A stretch of 64,000 nt of DNA, taken from DATARH01 sp036489765 (lineage in GTDB: Bacteria > Pseudomonadota > Alphaproteobacteria > ATCC43930 > CGMCC-115725). The DNA lies in contig DASXFE010000001.1 of the NCBI GenBank assembly GCA_036489765.1, positions 1 to 64,000 on the forward strand, read 5' to 3'. The notes below the pieces were generated by a model. The model was not told the DNA's origin and did no database searches. It worked only from the letters and a program-made list of their open reading frames with translations. The translations under genes were made by a program, and so were the position numbers. This document shows, piece after piece, positions 1-8,385 of this stretch (position 1 is its first letter; every line of letters begins with the position of its first letter).

Positions 1-130
1 GGACTATGTTCTTGCCGTCGTCGAAGCCGACGCGCTGGCTCATAAAGGCAAGCAGCTTCAATTTGGCCGGCTCGATCTCAGCGAAGAAGCGGACCTGGCG
101 AAGCAGCTCGTATTCCTGCTGCAGACTCAC
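1..130 (-). CDS. Cyclic nucleotide-binding domain protein, N-terminal fragment
   Basis: Only the first 43 residues are in the window; the gene runs off the left edge. It starts at GTG 130, with a GGGAGGAACGAG ribosome site just ahead. The visible sequence (LLRQVRFFAEIEPAKLKLLA) matches the opening helix of Crp/cNMP-binding domains, where a Leu-rich helix and a PFF-like turn precede the beta-roll. It lies 11 bp downstream of the ABC exporter stop on the same strand, so the two are very likely co-transcribed. A nucleotide-binding domain beside an exporter suggests a regulatory or sensing partner, but effector type and any output domain cannot be seen. Family assignment is inferred from a short stretch. 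Confidence 0.7.
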   Translation of the reverse strand, partial: MSLQQEYELLRQVRFFAEIEPAKLKLLAFMSQRVGFDDGKNIV

Positions 131-141
131 CTCGTTCCTCC

Positions 142-2925
142 CTATTCCGCGGCCATCAACAACGTGGTCAGCGAGTTTTCGTTGTCGAGCTCGGTGAAGC
201 GCCCCTGCTCTTGCAGCTTGCCGGCGCTCATCACCAGGACCCGGTCAAGATTTCGGGCGAGGCTGGCGCGATGCAAGGCCCAAATGAGGCCGCGCCCGGC
301 CATTTCCTCGCGCAGGCCCTGGGTGACCTTGGTCTGGGCCTGGCCGTCGAGCGCCGACGTCGCCTCGCCGAGGACGAGGAGGTCGGGCCGCTTCAGCACC
401 GCGCGGGCAAGCGCGGCGCGCTGGCGCTGGGCGGGAGAGAGGCGGCCGCCGGCGGTGCCGACGTGATAATCGAGCCCGACCCCGATCACGGTCGGGCGCA
501 GCGACATCTTGTCGAGCACGGAGGCGAGGATTTCGGGGATGCGCTGCGTCGCATCGCTTTCGCCGTAAGCGATCTTGCCGAACAGGATGTTGTCCTGCAG
601 CGAGGCAGCGGCATTGTAATCGCCGGGATCGAAAAACGCGATCTGCCCCTGCGCGGAGGCGGGCAATTCCTCGCGGAACTGGTGCCGCGCCCGAAGCAGC
701 CGCTCCTGCATCGCCTCGTCGAGAACATCGAGGCGATGCCGCGCGGCGATCAGCTTGAACGGGAGCGCGAGGAGCCGCAGCCGCTGCTCGGGGGTCAGGT
801 CGCCGGGACGCCCGGCTTCGGCGGCGGACAGGATCGAGGCATATTCCGGGAGATCGGCGGCATCGATAAAGCTGTACTGCTCGAAGAATTCATGCCCGGC
901 GGAGAGACCCGAGAAAATCTCGATCATCGTCGCCGCGACCTTGCGCCCGCCCTCGACGAGATCGTCGGTCAGCCCGGCCTTGTCGAGCACCGAACGGACA
1001 TACTCGTTTTCCGCCAACGCCTCGAACTCGAAGGCGGGGCCGATCGGGGTGCCGAAGAGAAGGTTTTCGGCGACCGTCGCGTTGGTGTTGTAGCGAGTGG
1101 GGTCGTAGGTCTCGACGAGGTTGGTGATGCCGTCGGCCTCGAGCCGGCCGGCGAGCGCGGCGCGCGCCGCCAGCATGGTCTTGGCGAGATCGGGCTCCTT
1201 CTCGGGGTCGAGCCGGCCGCGCAGGCCGAAATTGTAGACGTCTTCCTCGAAGTCGAGCCGCCGCAGCACCTCGCTGATGCGCACGATCAGCTCGTCGGCA
1301 TCGGCGACGCCGGCGCTCTTGTAGTCGATCCAGTCGGCGTGGATGTCAAAATCGATATTGCCCGCCTTGCGCGCCTCGTCGAGCTGGCGGGCACGGCGCC
1401 GCGCAGTGCCTTCGTCGAGATACTCAGGCGGCTGGATCGGCACGTGGCGCAAACCCAGAAGCAGGTTCTCGCGCAGCGAGCCGGTGAACATATAAGGCGA
1501 CGAGCCGACATAGCCGATGCGCCGCCCGACGACGGCGACCGGCAGGTCGGCGAGGTCGATGCCGCCGATCGCGATGCGCCCGGCGGTCGGCCGCTCCAGC
1601 CGCGCGAGAAGGAGCGCCAGCTCGTCCTTGCCGCTGCCCCCCTGCCCGATGATCGCGGTGTGCTCGTCGAGCCGCAGCGAGAAGCTGACCCCGTCGACGA
1701 CGCGGCTCTTGTCGTCCTCGGCGAGCGACACGTTGGAAACCGTGACCTCGCCGGTGAACGGCACCACCCGCTCGGGCTCGTCGAGCAGCAGCTTCTGGTC
1801 GATCATCCCGGCAGGTTGGAACTGCTCGACGATCTGATCGTAAGTGATCCGCGTGTTTTCCTTGCTCTGATAAAAGTCGAGCAGCTCCTTCCACGGCGAC
1901 GCCAGATCCTTGTAGGCCGCAAGAACGGCGAGCAGCGCACCGACCGACAGATGCCCGGTGATCACCAGATACCCGCCGATCGAATAGAAAAAGAACGGGG
2001 TCAGCTGGTTGATCAGGTTGTTGAGGAATTTGACGAAAAACTTGCGCCGGAAGATCTCGAACCGGTTGTCGTACATCGAGCCGAGGAGATGCGCGAAGTC
2101 CGTCAGTTGCAGCTTGACGTTATCGTTGGCCTGGATTTCGGAGATGCCGGACGCGGTTTCCTGGACCCGCTCGGCAACGACGCGGATCATGCGGACCTGC
2201 CGCTTTTGCAGGGCGTTGACCCTGCTCTGCAGCCTGGGGATCAGGTAGCCCTGGATCGGGTAGAGCGCGATCGCCGCGATCCCCAGCATCAGGTCCTGCA
2301 TGAACATGAAAAAGATGATCGTCAGCAGCTGCCCGCCCTGGAACAGCGGCAGAACGAACGCATCGCCGATGAAACCGCCGAGCTGGTCGCTTTCGACCGT
2401 GATCATCGGGATGATCTGGGCCGACGACGTCTTCTGGAAATAGCTGGTCGGAAAGCGCAGGAGCCGCAGGTAGAGCGCATAGCGGAAACGCCGCAGCATC
2501 CGCTCGCCGAGCTGCCCCTTGAAGGTATTGATGTAGTACTTGAAGACCCCGTTGATCAGGACGAGGACGAGGAAGATGCCGCACAGCACGAGCAGGTACG
2601 GCACCTGGGCGAGGTGAAGGCCGAAGAGTTCCCTTGGGAAACCCTTGCCGTTGATCGCCTGGTTGGTGATGGTTTTGGGCAGGTCGAGCGAATAGTAAAG
2701 AAACGGAAACGAAACGAGCGTCAGCATCAGCAGCATGACCTGCTGCCGGTAGCTGTGCTTGAGGATAAAGCGGTATATCGACGGCTCGATCGCGTCGCCT
2801 TGCTGCGGCGGCGGGGTATCGTCGGCGGGCGGCTTGTCGGCGCGGCGCCACAAGGCAAGGCGCGGCAGCCAGCGCGAACGCGGAGCCCCCTCGGCCGGCG
2901 AGGCAACGGCGGCCATGCCCTTCAC
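142..2925 (-). CDS. ABC exporter (permease-ATPase fusion) with degenerate, expanded nucleotide-binding domain
   Basis: 927 residues, starting at GTG 2925 behind an AGGA site (ATG 2916 is an alternative). Residues about 55-345 form an ABC-exporter membrane domain with several hydrophobic helices. The ATPase part starts near 390. Its P-loop reads GQGGSGKDE (K433 then D434), so the usual Ser/Thr after Lys is missing. The Q-loop position reads GSSPYMF, without Gln. The signature is LSPAQRQR near 828 instead of LSGGQ. Walker B reads LLVLGEATS near 850, with Gly in place of the usual Asp, while the switch His (ALHRAS, near 886) is present. About 300 extra residues lie between the Q-loop region and the signature, and motifs resembling ENLLFG occur three times (SLRENLLLG, TVAENLLFG, SLQDNILFG). 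Exporters are normally 580-620 residues. It is probably co-transcribed with the cNMP-binding gene downstream and diverges from the glycosyltransferase operon. Substrate unknown; weak or altered ATPase activity is inferred. Confidence 0.9.
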   Translation of the reverse strand: MKGMAAVASPAEGAPRSRWLPRLALWRRADKPPADDTPPPQQGDAIEPSIYRFILKHSYRQQVMLLMLTLVSFPFLYYSLDLPKTITNQAINGKGFPRELFGLHLAQVPYLLVLCGIFLVLVLINGVFKYYINTFKGQLGERMLRRFRYALYLRLLRFPTSYFQKTSSAQIIPMITVESDQLGGFIGDAFVLPLFQGGQLLTIIFFMFMQDLMLGIAAIALYPIQGYLIPRLQSRVNALQKRQVRMIRVVAERVQETASGISEIQANDNVKLQLTDFAHLLGSMYDNRFEIFRRKFFVKFLNNLINQLTPFFFYSIGGYLVITGHLSVGALLAVLAAYKDLASPWKELLDFYQSKENTRITYDQIVEQFQPAGMIDQKLLLDEPERVVPFTGEVTVSNVSLAEDDKSRVVDGVSFSLRLDEHTAIIGQGGSGKDELALLLARLERPTAGRIAIGGIDLADLPVAVVGRRIGYVGSSPYMFTGSLRENLLLGLRHVPIQPPEYLDEGTARRRARQLDEARKAGNIDFDIHADWIDYKSAGVADADELIVRISEVLRRLDFEEDVYNFGLRGRLDPEKEPDLAKTMLAARAALAGRLEADGITNLVETYDPTRYNTNATVAENLLFGTPIGPAFEFEALAENEYVRSVLDKAGLTDDLVEGGRKVAATMIEIFSGLSAGHEFFEQYSFIDAADLPEYASILSAAEAGRPGDLTPEQRLRLLALPFKLIAARHRLDVLDEAMQERLLRARHQFREELPASAQGQIAFFDPGDYNAAASLQDNILFGKIAYGESDATQRIPEILASVLDKMSLRPTVIGVGLDYHVGTAGGRLSPAQRQRAALARAVLKRPDLLVLGEATSALDGQAQTKVTQGLREEMAGRGLIWALHRASLARNLDRVLVMSAGKLQEQGRFTELDNENSLTTLLMAAE

Positions 2926-3013
2926 TTGATATGTCCTGAAAGAAGAACCATTTCCGCGCTTTCACCGCCTGATGTATTGATGTTCCCGGCTATCGGCAAA
3001 GAGGAGGCGCTTT

Positions 3014-4237
3014 GTGCCAAGCCGCCGCGACCATAAGCGGGCGCTGATCTACAGCCATGACACGTTCGGGCTCGGCCACCTCCGGCGCTGTCGCGCCATC
3101 GCCCACTCGCTCGTCGAGGCCAATTCCTCGCTTTCCCTCTTAATTCTATCGGGATCGCCGATCATCGGCAGCTTTGATTTTCGCTCGCGCGTTGATTTCG
3201 TACGCATTCCGGGGGTGATCAAGCTGCGCAACGGCGAATATGTGTCGCTGAACCTGCATATAGACATCGAAGAGACGCTGGCAATGCGGTCGTCGATCAT
3301 CCGCCACACGGCGGATATCTTCGATCCCGACATCCTGATCGTCGACAAGGAGCCCTTGGGCCTGCGCGGCGAGATGCGGCCGGCGCTCGACCTGTTGCGC
3401 GCCCGCGGGACGCCGCTGATCCTGGGCCTGCGCGACGTGATGGACGATCCGCTGGCGCTCGAAAGCGAGTGGGAGCGAAAAGAAGCCGTCCCGGCGCTCA
3501 GCGATTATTACGACGAGCTTTGGGTCTACGGGCTGCCGCAGATCTGCGACCCGCTCGAGGGGCTCGACCTGCCGGCGAGCGTGCGCCGCAGCATGGTCTA
3601 TACCGGCTACCTCCGGCGCGAGGTGCCGGCACACGCGCTCGCGCTGGCCGAGGGTCCGGTCGACGGCGATTTCCTGCTGGTGACACCCGGCGGCGGCGGT
3701 GACGGCGAGGCGCTGATCGACTGGGTGCTGGCGGCCTATGAGCACGACCCCGGCGGTCTGTTGCCGGCGGTCATCGTCTTCGGCCCGTTCATGCTGCCTG
3801 ACCGCCAGGCGGCGTTCTCCGCCCGGGCGTCCTCTCTCGCCAAGGTGCGCACGCTGACCTTCGACACCCGGCTCGAGGCGCTGATGAGCCGGGCGACCGG
3901 GGTCGTCGCGATGGGCGGGTACAACACGTTCTGCGAGATCCTGTCGTTCGACAAGCCGGCCCTGATCGTGCCGCGCACGGCGCCGCGGCTGGAGCAGTTC
4001 ATCCGCGCGAGCCGCGCCGCCGAACTGGGCCTCATCGCGATGCTGTCCGACGACCAGGGGCACGATCCCGCCACGATGGCGGCGGCGCTGTTGCAACTGC
4101 CGCAGCAGCGGCGGCCTTCCGGCGTCGTCGTGCCGGGACTTCTCGACGGGATGGCGAATGTCGACCGGCTGGCGGCGAAATGGCTCGCCTTCGACCGCGC
4201 CGGACGGCTCCGGCTCGGAGCCCGGCGGGGAGCATGA
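3014..4237 (+). CDS. MurG-like (GT28-type) glycosyltransferase
   Basis: 407 residues from GTG 3014, preceded by AAAGAGGAGG. The N-terminal SHDTFGLGHLRRC is the Gly-rich loop at the start of a GT-B fold. The C-terminal half has VTPGGGGDGE near residue 220 and VVAMGGYNTFCEILSFDKP near 300, the region that holds the nucleotide sugar in MurG/GT28 enzymes, followed by the acceptor-facing PRLEQFIRA segment. No signal peptide is visible, so a cytoplasmic or membrane-face enzyme is likely. It is the first gene of a plus-strand chain, 88 bp from the divergent exporter start. The stop overlaps the next start as ATGA. The sugar and acceptor cannot be read from sequence. Confidence 0.85.
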   Translation: MPSRRDHKRALIYSHDTFGLGHLRRCRAIAHSLVEANSSLSLLILSGSPIIGSFDFRSRVDFVRIPGVIKLRNGEYVSLNLHIDIEETLAMRSSIIRHTADIFDPDILIVDKEPLGLRGEMRPALDLLRARGTPLILGLRDVMDDPLALESEWERKEAVPALSDYYDELWVYGLPQICDPLEGLDLPASVRRSMVYTGYLRREVPAHALALAEGPVDGDFLLVTPGGGGDGEALIDWVLAAYEHDPGGLLPAVIVFGPFMLPDRQAAFSARASSLAKVRTLTFDTRLEALMSRATGVVAMGGYNTFCEILSFDKPALIVPRTAPRLEQFIRASRAAELGLIAMLSDDQGHDPATMAAALLQLPQQRRPSGVVVPGLLDGMANVDRLAAKWLAFDRAGRLRLGARRGA

Positions 4238-5475
4238 CCAGTCTGCGCGCGACCCGGGTCGCCTTTGTGCTGAAAGGGTATCCGCGGCTCTCGGAAACCT
4301 TTATCGCGCAGGAGATCGCGGCGCTCGAGGCGCGCGGGCTCGACATCCTGATCGTGTCGCTGCGCCATCCGACCGACAAGGCTATCCACCCCGTGCATCG
4401 CGAGGTGCGAGCGCCGAGGCTGTACCTGCCCGAGTACCTGTACCAGGAACCGCTCAGGGTGTGGCGCGGATGGCGAGCGGCACGGCGTCTGCCGGGGTAT
4501 CGCGCGGCGCGGCGGCAATTCCTCGCCGACCTCGTGCGCGACCTAACGCCCAACCGCATCCGCCGGTTCGGCCAGGCGCTGGTGCTGGCAGCGGAATTGC
4601 CGGACGATGTCGGGCACCTCCACGCGCACTTCCTGCATACGCCGGCCTCGGTGACGCGCTATGGCGCGATGGTGCGCGGGCTGCCGTGGACCGTCTCGGC
4701 GCATGCCAAGGACATCTGGATCACCCCCGAATGGGAGAAGCGCGAAAAGCTCGCCGATGCGCGCTGGGCCGTGACGTGCACGGCACACGGCCACCGGCAC
4801 CTCGACGCGCTCACCAAGGGCAAGGTCGCGCTCTGCTATCACGGGCTGGCGCTCGACCGGTTTCCGCCGCCACCGCCGCGGCCCGACCGCGATGTCGCGA
4901 CGATCCTGTCGGTTGGGCGCGCCGTCGAGAAGAAGGGGTATGACGACCTGCTCGCCGCGTTGGTGCGGCTGCCGGCGGCATTGCCGTGGCGGTTCGTCCA
5001 TATAGGCGGCGGCATGCTGTCGCAAAAGCTGAAGGACGAGGCGGCGCGGCTCGGGCTCGCGCAGCGCATCGAATGGCGCGGGGCACGGCCGCAGCCCGAC
5101 GTTCTCGCGGCCTATCGCGAGGCCGACCTGTTCGTGCTGGCGGCCAAGATTGCGAGCGACGGCGACCGCGACGGGCTCCCCAATGTGCTGGTCGAGGCGC
5201 AGAGCCAGGCGCTGCCGTGCATCGCGACGAACATCGCCGGCATTCCCGAACTGATCGACGACGGCCGGACCGGCATCCTCGTGCCGCCGGGCGATCCCGC
5301 GGCGCTGGCGGCGGCGCTGGCGCGGCTGATCGCCGACCGTGGGCTGCGCCGCGAATTGGGCGCCGCCGGGGCGGCACGGGTGCGGACACACTTCGACATG
5401 GAGGCCGGGATCGATGCGCTCGCCGCGCGGTTCGGATTGCCGGCGCGAGAGCGGGTCTTGTCGGCGGCGGAGTGA
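4234..5475 (+). CDS. Group 1 (GT4) glycosyltransferase
   Basis: 413 residues starting at ATG 4234, which overlaps the previous stop as ATGA; this start is preferred over the in-frame ATG at 4180 because VAFVLKGYPRLSETFI is the normal GT4 beginning. The C-terminal GT-B domain has ILSVGRAVEKKGYDDLL near residue 225 and GLPNVLVEAQSQALP near 315, the EX7E-type nucleotide-sugar region of retaining GT4 enzymes. SETFIAQEI is typical of colanic acid/exopolysaccharide transferases of the WcaL/AmsK kind. It is followed by a GTGA overlap with the next glycosyltransferase, so the two should be made together. Acceptor unknown. Confidence 0.9.
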   Translation: MTSLRATRVAFVLKGYPRLSETFIAQEIAALEARGLDILIVSLRHPTDKAIHPVHREVRAPRLYLPEYLYQEPLRVWRGWRAARRLPGYRAARRQFLADLVRDLTPNRIRRFGQALVLAAELPDDVGHLHAHFLHTPASVTRYGAMVRGLPWTVSAHAKDIWITPEWEKREKLADARWAVTCTAHGHRHLDALTKGKVALCYHGLALDRFPPPPPRPDRDVATILSVGRAVEKKGYDDLLAALVRLPAALPWRFVHIGGGMLSQKLKDEAARLGLAQRIEWRGARPQPDVLAAYREADLFVLAAKIASDGDRDGLPNVLVEAQSQALPCIATNIAGIPELIDDGRTGILVPPGDPAALAAALARLIADRGLRRELGAAGAARVRTHFDMEAGIDALAARFGLPARERVLSAAE

Positions 5476-6575
5476 GTGTGCGGATCGCTTTCTACGCGCC
5501 GCTGAAACACCCCGATCACCCGGTTCCGTCGGGCGACCGCCAGATCGCTCGGCTGCTGATCGCCGCCCTCCGCCGCGCCGGGCACGAGGTGACGCTGGCG
5601 TCGCGGCTGTGCCTCTATGACGGCGCCGGCGACCCGGAGCGGCAGCGCCTGCTGGCGGCGCGGGCAGCGCGCACGGCGGAGCGGCTGGTGCGGCGCTGGC
5701 GCGCGGAGCCGGCACCGGACCTCTGGTTCACGTATCACCTTTACTACAAGGCGCCGGACCATCTCGGCCCCGCCGTGTGCGACGCGCTCGGCATCCCCTA
5801 CGTCGTCGCCGAGGCCTCGCTCGCCGGGAAGCGCGCGATCGGGCCCTGGGGCGAAAGCCACCGCGCGGTCGAACACGCCCTGCGCCGGGCCGACGCCGTG
5901 ATCGGGCTCAACTCCGCCGACCGCGCCGGGGTTCTGCCGGCGCTCGCCGATCCGGGACGATGGGTGACGCTGGCGCCGTTTATCGATACGCGGGCATACC
6001 GGGCGGGGGCACGGGTCGCCGGGCCCGCGCGGCTGATCGCGGTGGCGATGATGCGGCCGGGGGACAAGCTCGCCTCGTACCAGGTACTGGGCACGTCGCT
6101 GACCCGGCTGCTCGACCTCGACTGGGTGCTGGAGGTCGTCGGCGACGGGCTGGCGCGGGACGAGGTCGCGGCGGCGCTGGCGCCGCTCGGCGGACGCGTG
6201 ACGTGGCGCGGCGCGCTCCCCTCCCCACAGGTCGCGGCGCGGCTGGCAGAGGCGGATATCTGCGTGTGGCCGGCGATCAACGAGGCCTTTGGCCTGGCGC
6301 TGGTCGAGGCGCAGGCAAGCGGGCTGCCGGTCGTCGCCGGCAACAGCGGCGGGGTCGGCGACATCGTCGCGGACGGTACGACCGGGATGCTGGTGCCGGC
6401 GGGCGACGCCGAGGCCTTCGCCGAGGCGGTTCGCGGGCTGATCCTCGATCCCGGGCGGCGGGCGGCGATGGGCGCGACGGCGCGGGACAAGGCGCTCCGC
6501 GAGCACGATATCGGCGCGGCGGCGGACCGGCTTGGCGCGGTGATCGCGGCGCTCGGACGGGCGCGGGCGGCATGA
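5472..6575 (+). CDS. Group 1 (GT4) glycosyltransferase
   Basis: 367 residues from GTG 5472 (GTGA overlap with the preceding TGA). GTG 5478, six bases later and behind GGCGGAG, is an equally possible start. The protein opens with VRIAFYAPLKHPDHPVPSGD, a GT-B N-terminal strand-loop, and has NEAFGLALVEAQASGLPVV near residue 270 followed by a Gly-rich loop, the GT4 EX7E nucleotide-sugar site. A stretch near residue 85 (WFTYHLYYKAPDHLGP) is shared with uncharacterised transferases of this kind. It is coupled on both sides by four-base overlaps, so it belongs to the same assembly line as its neighbours. Specificity cannot be stated. Confidence 0.88.
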   Translation: MSVRIAFYAPLKHPDHPVPSGDRQIARLLIAALRRAGHEVTLASRLCLYDGAGDPERQRLLAARAARTAERLVRRWRAEPAPDLWFTYHLYYKAPDHLGPAVCDALGIPYVVAEASLAGKRAIGPWGESHRAVEHALRRADAVIGLNSADRAGVLPALADPGRWVTLAPFIDTRAYRAGARVAGPARLIAVAMMRPGDKLASYQVLGTSLTRLLDLDWVLEVVGDGLARDEVAAALAPLGGRVTWRGALPSPQVAARLAEADICVWPAINEAFGLALVEAQASGLPVVAGNSGGVGDIVADGTTGMLVPAGDAEAFAEAVRGLILDPGRRAAMGATARDKALREHDIGAAADRLGAVIAALGRARAA

Positions 6576-7240
6576 CCCTGCTGGCGCTGATCCGCCATGC
6601 CCCGACCGCCTGGTCGAATGAGGGCCGGATGCAGGGGCGGACGGATGTGCCGCTCGCCGCGCCCCTGCCCGACTGGCGCTGGCCTGCCGCGCTCGATGGA
6701 TTTCAGGTGATCGCGAGCCCGCTGCGCCGTGCCGTCGAGACGGCGCGGCTGCTCGGGGTTTCGGCGGTACCGGAATCGCGCCTGACCGAGATGGACTGGG
6801 GCGATTGGGAGGGCGAGACGCTCGCCGCCTTGCGGGCCCGGCTCGGCGCCGAGATGGAGAATGCCGAGGCGCAGGGTCTCGATTTCCGGCCGCCGGGCGG
6901 CGAAAGCCCGCGGGATGTCCAGGCGCGGGTTGCGCCGCTGTTGCGCGACGTTGCCGGGGCCGGCGAGCCCGTCGCGGCAATCACGCACAAGGGGGTGATT
7001 CGCGCGATTTTCGCCCAAGCGGCCGGATGGGACATGCGCGAGAAGCCGCCGGCTCGACTGTCGTGGGAGGCGGCGCATCTGTTCCGGCTCGACCGGAACG
7101 GAGCGCCGTCAATACACGAGCTCAACGTCACCCTTGCTCGTCATTCCCGCGAAAGCGGGAACCGAGGGCAAGCGACGGAGCGGTTGCCCCTGGCCCCCCG
7201 CCTGCGCGGGGGCGACGAGACCGAGATACCCCGGCCGTGA
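6572..7240 (+). CDS. Histidine phosphatase family protein with a repeat-derived C-terminus
   Basis: 222 residues from ATG 6572 (ATGA overlap). The phosphoglycerate-mutase-like core is clear: IRHAPTAWSNEGRMQGRTD puts the phospho-accepting His at residue 9, SPLRRAVETARLL carries the second Arg, MDWGDWEGE holds the acid, and AITHKGVIRAI near 137 supplies the second His. Enzymes of this type remove phosphate from small molecules or sugar phosphates, which would suit a glycan operon. From about residue 190 the sequence (RHSRESGNRGQATERLPL) is translated from a dispersed intergenic repeat and has no likely catalytic role. The stop overlaps the next start as GTGA. Confidence 0.88.
   Translation: MTLLALIRHAPTAWSNEGRMQGRTDVPLAAPLPDWRWPAALDGFQVIASPLRRAVETARLLGVSAVPESRLTEMDWGDWEGETLAALRARLGAEMENAEAQGLDFRPPGGESPRDVQARVAPLLRDVAGAGEPVAAITHKGVIRAIFAQAAGWDMREKPPARLSWEAAHLFRLDRNGAPSIHELNVTLARHSRESGNRGQATERLPLAPRLRGGDETEIPRP
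7139..7225. repeat. Dispersed palindromic repeat inside a coding region
   Basis: Begins with CGTCATTCCCGCGAAAGCGG, the widely seen GTCATTCCCGCG intergenic repeat, containing the hairpin TCCCGC-GAAA-GCGGGA (7144-7159). A second hairpin of C-run and G-run lies near 7195-7212. It forms the last ~33 codons of the histidine phosphatase and ends just before the GTGA junction to the next gene. Confidence 0.7.
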
Positions 7241-8385
7241 GGGTCTTCTTCCACGTGCAATGGCTGCTCGGGATCGGGCATTTGCAGCGGTCGCTGCGCA
7301 TCGCCGAGTCCCTGGTCGGCAAGGGCGCCGAAGTGACGCTGGCGCTCGGCGGACCGGCGGCGCCGGGGGTGGCGATCGACCCGGCGATCCGCACGGTGCG
7401 GCTCCCGCCGATCAGGGCGCTCGATGCGGGGTTCGTGCTGGTCGACGAGCGCGGCGAGGCGATCTGCGACGAATTCCGATCGGTGCGGCGGGCGCGGCTG
7501 TTGGCGGCGTTTGCCGAGGAGCAGCCGGACGTGGTCGTCATCGAAGGGTTTCCGTTCGCGCGGCGGGCCTTTGCGTTCGAGCTCGACCCGCTCGTCGCGG
7601 CGGCGCGCGCGGCGGGGGCGCGGGTCGCGTGCTCGGTGCGCGACGTGATCGTGATGCGCGACGACCCCAAGCGGCACCGCGCCGCGATCGAGCGGGTGCG
7701 GCAAGGGTTCGACACCGTGATGGTGCACGGCGACCCCGATTTCATCCCATTTTCGTCGAGCTTTCCGCCGGCCGCGGAGATCGCGGACCGGCTCGTCTAC
7801 ACGGGCTACGTCGTTGAGCCGGAGCGGCCCGACAGCGACGGGCCGGCAGGCGAAGTGGTCGTGTCGGCGGGCGGCGGCAAGGCCGGGGCGACGCTGATGC
7901 GGGCGGCGCTGGAGGCGCGGCTCTCAGGGTGTCTGGCCGATGCACCGTGGCGGCTTCTGACCGGGATGAATGTCGACGACGGCGAATTCGCCCAGCTCTG
8001 CGCCGCGGCGCCGAGCGGAGTCGCGGTCGAGCGGTTTCGTGGGGATTTTCCGGCATTGTTGAGACGGTGCCGGGTTTCGGTCAGCCAGTGCGGCTACAAC
8101 ACCGCGCTCGACATCGTCGGAGCGCGGGCGCCCGCGGTGCTGGTGCCGTTTGCGGGCGGGCACGAGACCGAGCAACTGACCCGCGCCCAGCACCTGTCGG
8201 CGCGCGGGGCTGCGGTGCTGGTGCGCGACGACGAGCTGACGCCGGCGCGGCTCGCCGCCGCGATCGAAAGCGCAGCGTCGCAGCCGCCTAAGCCCCTCGA
8301 GATCGACACCCGTGGGGCGCGCCGGTCGGCCGAGATCATCGCGACGCTGGCGTCGCCGGGCGGTCGCGGTATGATCGTGCGATGA
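7237..8385 (+). CDS. MurG-like (GT28-type) glycosyltransferase
   Basis: 382 residues from GTG 7237, which overlaps the preceding TGA as GTGA; upstream in-frame codons are repeat DNA, so this start is preferred. The N-terminus VFFHVQWLLGIGHLQRSLRI is the Gly-rich GT-B entry loop, closely paralleling the 3014-4237 enzyme (GLGHLRRC). The C-terminal half has VVVSAGGGKAGATLM near 205 and SVSQCGYNTALDIVGARAP near 280, then PFAGGHETEQLTRA, the UDP-sugar and acceptor side of MurG-like enzymes. Two distantly related GT28-like enzymes in one operon suggest two different linkages in a single glycan. It is coupled by ATGA to the deacetylase-like gene. Confidence 0.85.
   Translation: MRVFFHVQWLLGIGHLQRSLRIAESLVGKGAEVTLALGGPAAPGVAIDPAIRTVRLPPIRALDAGFVLVDERGEAICDEFRSVRRARLLAAFAEEQPDVVVIEGFPFARRAFAFELDPLVAAARAAGARVACSVRDVIVMRDDPKRHRAAIERVRQGFDTVMVHGDPDFIPFSSSFPPAAEIADRLVYTGYVVEPERPDSDGPAGEVVVSAGGGKAGATLMRAALEARLSGCLADAPWRLLTGMNVDDGEFAQLCAAAPSGVAVERFRGDFPALLRRCRVSVSQCGYNTALDIVGARAPAVLVPFAGGHETEQLTRAQHLSARGAAVLVRDDELTPARLAAAIESAASQPPKPLEIDTRGARRSAEIIATLASPGGRGMIVR

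Noticed and set aside
211..3036. 941-codon open frame on the plus strand opposite the ABC exporter
   Set aside because: Composition (runs of Arg, Glu, Asp, Gln) is that of an antisense shadow in high-GC DNA, while the opposite strand encodes a clear exporter.
5112..6980. Long minus-strand frame opposite two glycosyltransferases
   Set aside because: Arg/Pro/Ala-rich shadow of well-supported plus-strand genes with family motifs.
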